Of a stretch of DNA of 32,989 bases, positions 8,816 through 16,429 are shown one piece after another. Position 1 is the first letter of the stretch, and every line of letters begins with the position of its first letter. Under the pieces are notes generated by a model. The model had not been told where the DNA came from. It searched no databases and saw nothing but the letters and a program-made list of their open reading frames with translations. Origin of the DNA: Prevotella sp. (GTDB lineage Bacteria > Bacteroidota > Bacteroidia > Bacteroidales > Bacteroidaceae); contig JAFZBK010000030.1 of NCBI GenBank assembly GCA_017561825.1, positions 1 to 32,989 of the forward strand. Direction: 5' to 3'. Both the position numbers and the translations under genes were made by a program.

Positions 8816-11803
8816 ATGAGAAGCGCTAAGTTTTTTGTCCCGGCCCTTCTGCTGACAGTAGCTACTGTCACACAGGCTGCGGGATTTGAGAAGAATGGAA
8901 ACAGTATCACTATTCATGTAAGCAACCCCTCAAAGGATGGTGCCAAGATGGTGCGACTGCAAGTGATGAATGATCGCATCATCCGTGTGCAGGCCACCTG
9001 CGAAGATGCGTTCCCTGTCAAGAACAGTCTGATGATCGTACCACAGACCACGAAGTCTGTGGCTTTCGACGTATCTGAGGACAATGATCAGGTAACGGTG
9101 AAGGCCAAAGGTGTGAAGGCAGTTGTGAGGAAGTCATCTGGTGAGGTGACCTTCTTCGATGGTAACGGTAACCAGTTGCTGAAGGAGGCAGAGGGTGGTA
9201 AGACCTTCAAACAGTTCACTGTTCCTGAGCGGGAATATGGTATAAAGCAGGGCTTTACTGTCACAGAAGAGATGAAACATGGTCTGCAGTGGCAGATGAA
9301 GTTCGACAGTCCTGCCGATGAGGCTTTCTACGGACTCGGTCAGCATCAGTCGGAAGAGTTGAACATGAAAGGGAAGAATGAGGATCTCTTCCAGTATAAC
9401 ACCAAAGTAAGCATTCCGTTTGTCCTTTCCAACAAGAACTATGGTATCCTGTGGGATTCCTATTCATATTGCCGATTCGGCAATCCCGATGATTATCTCC
9501 AGTTGAACCGTGCCTTCAAACTCTATGACAAGAATGGCAAGGAAGGACATCTTACGGGTACCTATATCGACAGGATGGGAAAGAAAGTGGTGCGCGATGA
9601 GGATTCCATCTACTACGAGTTTGCTTTCCCTGCTGCGTCGGAGATTGCCCGCCAGACAGAGAACGGTGGTATCAAGAACCTGCCGAAGGGTTTCAACCTG
9701 CAAGGAGCCAACGTGGTGTATGAGGGCTTCATCGAGCCTGAATGCTGCGGACATTGCGAGGGGAAGGAGCAACTCTATCAGTTCATCCTTTACTATGCTG
9801 GTTATATCAAGGTGTATATCGATGGCAAGGAAGTGGTGGCTGAACGTTGGCGCACAGCCTGGAACCCCAATACCTACAAGTTCAGCACGATGCTGAAGAA
9901 AGGACACAAGGCACAACTGCGCATTGAATGGCAACCGGATGGTGGAGAAAGTTATTGTGGACTCCGTGTGTCTGCCCCCAGATCAGAGAAGGAACGCGGT
10001 CAACTGAGCATCTGGAGCGAAATGGCCCGTGATATGGACTACTATTTCATTGCCGGAAACAACTTCGATGAGATCATCTCTGGCTATCGTACCCTGACAG
10101 GTAAGGCACCCATCTATCCGAAATGGGTGCTCGGCTTCTGGCAGAGCAGGGAGCGTTACAAGACACAGGATGAGATTGTGGGAACATTGAAGGAGTTCCG
10201 CGACCGTCAGATTCCTATTGATAATATCGTGCAGGACTGGAACTATTGGCCAGAAGACCAGTGGGGTAGTCATCAGTTCGAGGCTTCTCGTTTCCCTGAC
10301 CCCCAGGCAATGCTTGATGACGTACATAAGATGAACGGTCGTTTCATGATTTCCGTATGGCCGAAGTTCTACGTGAATACGGATAACTACAAGGAGCTTG
10401 ATGCGAAAGGATGGATGTACACGCAGGCAGTGAAGGATGATATTCACGACTGGGTTGGTCCTGGATACGTGGGTGGATTCTATGATGCCTACGATGCCGG
10501 TGCCCGCAAGATGTTCTGGCGACAGATGGATGAGAAGCTCTATACAAAGTTCAAGCATGGCATTGATGCCTGGTGGATGGATGCTTCTGAGCCTAATGTG
10601 CGCGACTGTACCCCGATGTGGTACCGCAAGGCATTGTGTGGTCCTACCGCTCTCGGCACATCTACTGAGTATTTCAACGCTTATTCCACGGTGAATGCGG
10701 ATGCTATCTACAATGGCCAGCGATCAGTCTTTAAGGGAGCCAACAACGAACCGCGTGTCTTCCTGCTTACTCGTAGCGGTTTTGCTGGCGAGCAGCGTTA
10801 CTCAACAGCCACATGGAGTGGTGATATCGGTACCCGCTGGGAGGATATGCGTGCACAGATGACCGCCGGACTGAACTATTCCATGAGTGGTATCCCGTTC
10901 TGGGGCATGGATCAGGGTGGCTTCTGTGTGGAGAACCGTTATGTGGCAGCCCAGCAGGAGTTTGACAAGACGGGCGTGGAGAACAGCGATCTGAAGGAAT
11001 GGCGTGAGCTGCAGGCACGATGGAACCAGTTCGGCTGCTTCATTCCCTTGTACCGCACCCATGGTCAGTGGCCGCTGCGTGAGGTGTGGAATATCGCACC
11101 TGAGAATCATCCGTGCTACCAGACTATCGTTTGGTACGACAAGCTGCGCTATCGCTTGATGCCTTATCTCTATTCGATGGCTGGCTGGGCACATTTCAAC
11201 GACTATACCCTGATGCGTGCCCTGGTGATGGATTTCAATGGGGATGAGAACGTGTTGGATATTCCTGATCAATGGATGTTCGGACCCGCACTGATGGCTT
11301 GTCCTGTAGGTTATTACAAAGCCCGTAACCGCTCTGTCTATTTCCCGAAGCAGTGTGGCTGGTATGATTTCTATACAGGCGACTATATCGAAGGTGGTCA
11401 ACGACTGATTGTGGATGCCCCGTATGAGAAGATTCCCGTATTTGTCCGTGAGGGTAGCATCATTCCGTTCGGTCCTGAGATCCAGTACAGTGATGAGAAA
11501 CCGGCTGAGCTGATCAACCTCTATGTCTATGCAGGAGCCGACGCTTCTTTCCAACTCTATGAAGACGAGGGTACGAACTACAACTACGAGAAGGGTAAGT
11601 ATGCTACCATTGATATCCGTTATGAGGATGCCACCAAGACCGTTACCTTTGGTAAGCGGAACGGCTCCTTCGACGGCATGCTGAAGAACCGTCGTTTCAA
11701 CATCGTGCTGATCAGCAAAGATGCTGCCAAACCGCTGAACCTCGACAATCCGGAGGGTAAGTTGGTGAAATACAACGGTAAGGAGATGCGAGTAAATCTG
11801 TAA
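8816..11803 (+). CDS. GH31 alpha-glycosidase (probable alpha-xylosidase) with PA14-like insert
   Basis: Secreted 995-residue enzyme with a signal peptide (about 22 residues, LLTVATVTQA). It has an N-terminal beta-sandwich, a PA14-like insertion at about residues 290-395 (VVYEGFIEP, YAGYIKVYIDGKEV, LRIEWQPDGG), a (beta/alpha)8 catalytic barrel and C-terminal beta domains. The catalytic nucleophile is Asp589 (WWMDASEPN) and the acid/base Asp670 (TWSGDIGTRW), both in expected GH31 contexts. GH31 enzymes with an inserted PA14 domain are known as alpha-xylosidases of Bacteroidetes and Cellvibrio xyloglucan systems, removing xylose from the non-reducing end of xyloglucan oligosaccharides; that activity is inferred here. 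First gene of a four-gene operon, 19 nt before the next. It has no lipobox, so it is probably periplasmic. Confidence 0.9.
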   Translation: MRSAKFFVPALLLTVATVTQAAGFEKNGNSITIHVSNPSKDGAKMVRLQVMNDRIIRVQATCEDAFPVKNSLMIVPQTTKSVAFDVSEDNDQVTVKAKGVKAVVRKSSGEVTFFDGNGNQLLKEAEGGKTFKQFTVPEREYGIKQGFTVTEEMKHGLQWQMKFDSPADEAFYGLGQHQSEELNMKGKNEDLFQYNTKVSIPFVLSNKNYGILWDSYSYCRFGNPDDYLQLNRAFKLYDKNGKEGHLTGTYIDRMGKKVVRDEDSIYYEFAFPAASEIARQTENGGIKNLPKGFNLQGANVVYEGFIEPECCGHCEGKEQLYQFILYYAGYIKVYIDGKEVVAERWRTAWNPNTYKFSTMLKKGHKAQLRIEWQPDGGESYCGLRVSAPRSEKERGQLSIWSEMARDMDYYFIAGNNFDEIISGYRTLTGKAPIYPKWVLGFWQSRERYKTQDEIVGTLKEFRDRQIPIDNIVQDWNYWPEDQWGSHQFEASRFPDPQAMLDDVHKMNGRFMISVWPKFYVNTDNYKELDAKGWMYTQAVKDDIHDWVGPGYVGGFYDAYDAGARKMFWRQMDEKLYTKFKHGIDAWWMDASEPNVRDCTPMWYRKALCGPTALGTSTEYFNAYSTVNADAIYNGQRSVFKGANNEPRVFLLTRSGFAGEQRYSTATWSGDIGTRWEDMRAQMTAGLNYSMSGIPFWGMDQGGFCVENRYVAAQQEFDKTGVENSDLKEWRELQARWNQFGCFIPLYRTHGQWPLREVWNIAPENHPCYQTIVWYDKLRYRLMPYLYSMAGWAHFNDYTLMRALVMDFNGDENVLDIPDQWMFGPALMACPVGYYKARNRSVYFPKQCGWYDFYTGDYIEGGQRLIVDAPYEKIPVFVREGSIIPFGPEIQYSDEKPAELINLYVYAGADASFQLYEDEGTNYNYEKGKYATIDIRYEDATKTVTFGKRNGSFDGMLKNRRFNIVLISKDAAKPLNLDNPEGKLVKYNGKEMRVNL

Positions 11804-11822
11804 AATATTGACGATACTATTC

Positions 11823-13898
11823 ATGAAAAGATTATCTATTCTTGTTGCGGCAACCTTGATGGGAATCTCCGTTAATGCACAAAAGACCGATGTGGTGAAC
11901 AACGGCTATCCGATTGGTCAGGTTCCGTTTACGTCAGTGAAGGTCATGCCCAACACCTTCTGGGGACAGCGTATCAAGGCTGCCCGCGAGGTGACCATCC
12001 CATTGGCATTCAGTAAATGCGAAAGTGAACATCGCTATAAGAACTTCGAGATGGCTGCCTACACCTTGCAGCATCCGGGGCATCCTGGATTGGAAACCGC
12101 GGAGTGGAATGTGGCCAAGTTCATGGGCTTCTCATTTGATGATACCGATGTGTACAAGACCATCGAGGGAGCCAGCTATGTACTGCAGACCTATCCTGAT
12201 AAACGACTCAAAGCGTATATCGACTCGGTGCTGGATATCGTGGCGGCTGCCCAGGAACCGGATGGTTATCTCTATACAGCCCGCACCATCAACCCCAACC
12301 ATCCGCATGGATGGGCTGGAAGGCACAGATGGGAGAGGGTAGAGGTTCTGAGTCATGAGCTCTACAACCTCGGTCATATGGTAGATGCTGCCTGCGCCCA
12401 TTATCAGGCTACGGGGAGTGATAAGTTCCTGAATATCGCCAAGCGCTATGCCGATTGTGTAATCCGTGAGGTAGGACCGAATCCCGGACAGGCATGTGTG
12501 GTTCCAGGTCATCAGATTGCCGAGATGGCATTGGCCCGTCTCTATGTGCTCACTGGTGAGAAGAAGTATCTTGATCAGGCTAAGTTCTTCCTTGACATGC
12601 GTGGTAAGACCTCCATCCATGATATCTATTCCCAAAGCGACAAGCCCATTCTCGAGCAGAAGGAGGCTTGGGGACATGCTGTGAGGGCAGGGTATATGTA
12701 TTCGGGTATTGCCGATGTGGCTGCACTCACAGGTGATCAGGATTATATCCGAACCATTGATGCTATCTGGCAGAACATCGTTGGTCGTAAGTACTATATC
12801 ACCGGCGGTGTGGGTGCCCGTCATTCGGGAGAATCATTCGGGGCTGATTATGAGTTGCCTAACCTGACAGCCTATAACGAGACCTGTGCGGCCATCTCTA
12901 TGGTCTATCTGTTCTATCGTATGTTCCTGCTGCATGGCGAGGCGAAGTACATCGACTGTCTGGAGCGCACCCTCTATAACGGTGTCATCAGTGGCATGTC
13001 CATCGATGGCGGTCGTTTCTTCTATCCCAACCCGTTGAGTGCTGACGGGGAGTATATGTTCAATGCTGATAATACCAATACACGACAGCCGTGGTTCGGC
13101 TGCGCCTGCTGTCCGAGTAACCTCTGTCGTTTCATCCCTTCATTACCTGGCTATATGTATGCCGTTCGTCATGAGGGCACCGATGTGAACATTCCTTCTG
13201 TGTATGTTAACCTCTTTGCGGGTAGTACGGCAACGATGCAGATAAATGGAAAGAAGGTGGTGTTGGAACAGCAGACCAACTATCCATGGAATGGAGATGT
13301 GACTATTCGTGTGAATGCCAATAAGGCAGGTTTGTTCACTCTGAAGGTAAGAATCCCCGGATGGGTGCATGGCGAGGTGGTGCCAACCGATCTCTATACC
13401 TATGCTGACAACGAGCAACTGAGTTATTCGATCAATATCAACGGACAGCAGATTACGAAGGATGGTTCTGCACCTGCTATTGACAAAGATGGCTATGTAT
13501 CCCTCACCCGCAAATGGAAGAAGGGGGATGTGGTGAATGTACATTTCGATATGAAGGTGCGTACCGTTAAGGCTCATCGTCGTGTCACAGCCGACCGTGG
13601 TAAACTCTCCGTGGAACGCGGTCCGCTGGTATATTGTGCTGAGGCTGTTGATAACAGCGGTTTCGACATCTTCAACTTCCTGCTGACAGGTAATCACGCG
13701 TTCCAGGTTATTGACAACCCCACGCTTATCGGAGGTATCCAGCAGATTACTGCTAACGGTCAGGTGCTGGGTTACGACAGCAACGGAAGGGTAACTGTTA
13801 GTGATGCGGTCATCAAACTGATTCCTTACTATGCATGGAACCACCGTGGTGCTGGAAAGATGCAGGTATGGCTCACCAATCAGATCATCAACAATTAA
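11823..13898 (+). CDS. GH127 beta-L-arabinofuranosidase (DUF1680 family)
   Basis: Secreted 691-residue enzyme with a signal peptide (MKRLSILVAATLMG to VNAQ). It consists of an (alpha/alpha)6 barrel followed by beta-sandwich domains. The zinc-thiolate active site of GH127 is intact: acid/base Glu337 in HSGESFG, zinc ligands Glu353 and Cys355 (NETCAA), nucleophile Cys429 and Cys430 (GCACCPS). The spacing of Glu337 to Glu353 equals that of the characterised HypBA1 enzyme. The family releases beta-L-arabinofuranose from plant glycans and hydroxyproline-linked arabinosides. A TTG at 11808 would extend the frame, but the ATG at 11823 gives a clean signal peptide. Located 12 nt before the GH2 gene. 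In this operon a terminal beta-L-Araf on a xyloglucan-type side chain is a plausible target, by inference. Confidence 0.92.
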   Translation: MKRLSILVAATLMGISVNAQKTDVVNNGYPIGQVPFTSVKVMPNTFWGQRIKAAREVTIPLAFSKCESEHRYKNFEMAAYTLQHPGHPGLETAEWNVAKFMGFSFDDTDVYKTIEGASYVLQTYPDKRLKAYIDSVLDIVAAAQEPDGYLYTARTINPNHPHGWAGRHRWERVEVLSHELYNLGHMVDAACAHYQATGSDKFLNIAKRYADCVIREVGPNPGQACVVPGHQIAEMALARLYVLTGEKKYLDQAKFFLDMRGKTSIHDIYSQSDKPILEQKEAWGHAVRAGYMYSGIADVAALTGDQDYIRTIDAIWQNIVGRKYYITGGVGARHSGESFGADYELPNLTAYNETCAAISMVYLFYRMFLLHGEAKYIDCLERTLYNGVISGMSIDGGRFFYPNPLSADGEYMFNADNTNTRQPWFGCACCPSNLCRFIPSLPGYMYAVRHEGTDVNIPSVYVNLFAGSTATMQINGKKVVLEQQTNYPWNGDVTIRVNANKAGLFTLKVRIPGWVHGEVVPTDLYTYADNEQLSYSININGQQITKDGSAPAIDKDGYVSLTRKWKKGDVVNVHFDMKVRTVKAHRRVTADRGKLSVERGPLVYCAEAVDNSGFDIFNFLLTGNHAFQVIDNPTLIGGIQQITANGQVLGYDSNGRVTVSDAVIKLIPYYAWNHRGAGKMQVWLTNQIINN

Positions 13899-13910
13899 AG
13901 ATATCATCTC

Positions 13911-16367
13911 ATGTCAAACCTATTGAAAACAGTAGTAGCGTTTTGTGCAGTCATGATGGGAATGACCGTGCAGGCGAGAGACAGACAGTGCTTTGACAAC
14001 GACTGGCGCTTCATCCTTGGTGATTCCGCCCAGATGTCGAAGGTGGAGTATAATGATTCCTGGTGGCGCAAGCTTGATGTGCCGCACGATTGGGCTATTG
14101 AGGGCGACTTCTACGCTGGCAATCCCAGTGGTGCTGGTGGCGGTGCCTTACCAGGTGGCATCGGCTGGTATCGTAAACACTTCCAGATTTCTCACCTCTC
14201 ACCTCTCACCTCAAAGTTCTATTTGGAGTTCGACGGTGTCTATATGAACTCCACGGTGTATGTCAACGGACAGAAGGTGGGGTATCGCCCTTACGGTTAC
14301 AGCTCGTTTGAGTATGATATCACGCCCTACCTGAAGGAAGGGGAGAACGTGGTGGCTGTACGCGTGGATAACTCCGACCAGCCCAACAGTCGTTGGTACT
14401 CTGGCTGCGGCATCTACCGTCATGTGTGGCTCACCAAGACTCATCCTGTTCATGTGGCTCATTGGGGTACGAATGTAGTATCTACTGTTGCCAAAGGAAA
14501 AGGTAAGGTGAACATCGAGGTAACTCTTGAAGGTAAAGGCACTGTGGAGAACACCCTCCTGGATTCCAAAGGTAAGGTGGTGGGTAAGTCAAAAGGACTG
14601 ACATCAACGATCACCATCAACAACCCGAAGCTGTGGTCGTGTGAGACCCCCTATATATATAAGGTACGTACGGAAGTGAAGAGTGGCGGTAAGGTGGTGG
14701 ATACCTACGAGACCACGACGGGCTTCCGCGACTTTAAGTTCGATCCGCAGACGGGCTTCTGGCTCAACGGTAAGAACTTCAAACTGAACGGTGTGTGTGA
14801 ACACCACGACTTCGGCTGTCTGGGTGCTGCCCTGAATGAGGATGCCCTGCACCGTAAGCTCTCCAAACTGAAGGCGATGGGTGTGAACTCCATCCGCTCC
14901 TCACACAACCCGCCAGTTCCTGAGTTGCTGAACATGTGCGATAGCATGGGACTGATCGTGATGGATGAGTCGTTTGACATGTGGCAGCGCAAGAAGACAC
15001 AGAACGACTATGCCCGCTTCTTCGAGGAATGGCACGAAAGGGATTTGGCGGATTTGGTTTTGCGCGACCGAAATCATCCTTGCATCCTGATGTGGAGCAT
15101 CGGTAATGAGGTACTGGAACAGTGGTCGAGTAACGATGCTGATGAGCTCACCTTGGAGCAGGCGAATCTGCTGCTCAATGCAGCACGTGATGCTTCCACC
15201 TTGGCCAAGGACGGCGAGATGAGTCCTAACTCCCTGCTGACCATCCATCTGGCGGATATCATCAGGAAATACGACAAGTCAAGACCGATTACTGCTGGTT
15301 GCAACGAGCCGTCACCCAACAACCATCTATTCAAGAGCGGTGTGATAGATATCATCGGCTTCAACTATCATCACCAGTGGGTGAAGGATGTGAGGAAGAA
15401 CTTCCCCGATAAGCCTTTCATTTTCAGCGAGAGTGTATCGGCATTGCAGACGAGAGGGTTCTATAAGATGCCTTCCGACTCCGTGTTCTGGGCTCCCAAG
15501 GAATGGTACCTGCCCTATACGGATCCTTCCTATATGTGCTCTTCCTACGACAATATGCATGCTTCGTGGAGTGCTACTCATGAGGAGACATGGGATGTGG
15601 TGAAGCACAATGATTTCGTGGGCGGACAGTATATCTGGACGGGCTGGGACTATATCGGCGAGCCTACGCCTTACGGATTCCCGGCAAGGAGCTCGTATTT
15701 TGGCATCATCGACTTAGCCGGCTTCCCCAAGGATAGCTATTATATGTACCAAAGTGAGTGGACAAACACGCCTGTGCTGCACCTCTTCCCGCATTGGAAC
15801 TGGCTGCCTGGTCAGACCATCGATATGTGGTGCTACTATAACAATGCCGATGAGGTGGAGTTGTTCATCAATGGGAAGAGTCAGGGTGTTCGTAGGAAAA
15901 CAGCCGAGCAACCTGAAGGTCGGTATGATATGCACCAGACAAAGGCGAAGCTGAACAGTGAGTACCATGTGGGATGGCGCGTTACATTCGAACCTGGTGA
16001 GGTGAAGGCTGTGGCACGTAAGAACGGAAAGGTGGTGAACGAACAGGTGATCAAGACCGCTGGTGCACCAGCAAGCATCCGTCTCACCCCTGATTATCAA
16101 GGTAAGACTACCACGTTTGTGAATGTGGAGGTGGTGGATAAGGATGGTAACCTCTGTCCCTTAGCCGAGGATCAGATCTATTTCTCCACCAACGGCGAGG
16201 CAGAGATCATCGGTACGGATAACGGCTGTCAAACCTCCATGGAGAACTTTAAGGCTCCCCAACGCAAAGCCTTCTTCGGTAAGTGCATGGTGGTAGTCAA
16301 AGGAAACGGTATCCTCAAAGCGCAGTCGTCAGTACTTGGAAAGAGTGAATTAAGCATTCTTCATTAA
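13911..16367 (+). CDS. GH2 glycosidase (probable beta-galactosidase) with DUF4982
   Basis: Secreted 818-residue enzyme with a signal peptide (AFCAVMMGMTVQA). Domains in order are a sugar-binding jelly roll (DVPHDWAIEGDF), an Ig-like domain, the TIM barrel (LNGVCEHHDFG to about residue 600), DUF4982 (about 635-700) and a C-terminal Ig-like domain. The acid/base is Glu400 (WSIGNEV) and the nucleophile Glu507 (FSESVSA). Many GH2 enzymes of this layout are beta-galactosidases, but a glucuronidase or other exo-activity is not excluded. Residues about 94-103 (ISHLSPLTSK) are encoded by three exact CTCACCT repeats in the jelly roll, where relatives have a short ordinary loop. The C-terminus (SELSILH) also comes from heptamer-like repeat. 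Lies 12 nt after GH127 and 12 nt before the second GH31. Confidence 0.9.
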   Translation: MSNLLKTVVAFCAVMMGMTVQARDRQCFDNDWRFILGDSAQMSKVEYNDSWWRKLDVPHDWAIEGDFYAGNPSGAGGGALPGGIGWYRKHFQISHLSPLTSKFYLEFDGVYMNSTVYVNGQKVGYRPYGYSSFEYDITPYLKEGENVVAVRVDNSDQPNSRWYSGCGIYRHVWLTKTHPVHVAHWGTNVVSTVAKGKGKVNIEVTLEGKGTVENTLLDSKGKVVGKSKGLTSTITINNPKLWSCETPYIYKVRTEVKSGGKVVDTYETTTGFRDFKFDPQTGFWLNGKNFKLNGVCEHHDFGCLGAALNEDALHRKLSKLKAMGVNSIRSSHNPPVPELLNMCDSMGLIVMDESFDMWQRKKTQNDYARFFEEWHERDLADLVLRDRNHPCILMWSIGNEVLEQWSSNDADELTLEQANLLLNAARDASTLAKDGEMSPNSLLTIHLADIIRKYDKSRPITAGCNEPSPNNHLFKSGVIDIIGFNYHHQWVKDVRKNFPDKPFIFSESVSALQTRGFYKMPSDSVFWAPKEWYLPYTDPSYMCSSYDNMHASWSATHEETWDVVKHNDFVGGQYIWTGWDYIGEPTPYGFPARSSYFGIIDLAGFPKDSYYMYQSEWTNTPVLHLFPHWNWLPGQTIDMWCYYNNADEVELFINGKSQGVRRKTAEQPEGRYDMHQTKAKLNSEYHVGWRVTFEPGEVKAVARKNGKVVNEQVIKTAGAPASIRLTPDYQGKTTTFVNVEVVDKDGNLCPLAEDQIYFSTNGEAEIIGTDNGCQTSMENFKAPQRKAFFGKCMVVVKGNGILKAQSSVLGKSELSILH
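14191..14211 (+). repeat. In-frame heptamer repeat, 3 x CTCACCT
   Basis: Three exact copies of CTCACCT (21 bp, so frame is kept) lie inside the GH2 gene and encode most of ISHLSPLTSK. The unit is the same as the first unit of the intergenic tract at 3325. Confidence 0.95.
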
Positions 16368-16429
16368 GCATGATGAATTATGAAAAGGTTCCTGATAGCA
16401 TTATCATTTATCATTTGTCATTTGTCATT
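16347..16429 (+). repeat. Heptamer tract over the GH2 stop and GH31 signal peptide
   Basis: Degenerate 7-bp units (GAATTAA, GCATTCT, TCATTAA, GCATGAT, GAATTAT) run from 16347 to 16381. Four clear ones (TATCATT twice, TGTCATT twice) lie at 16402-16429. The first part provides the GH2 stop codon and surrounds the GH31 start. The second encodes the hydrophobic core of the GH31 signal peptide (SFIICHLSF). Confidence 0.8.

Noticed and set aside
10802-11902. Long - strand ORF of 366 residues
   Set aside because: It is antisense to the GH31 gene, whose catalytic motifs and length are intact; the ORF has no recognisable domain.
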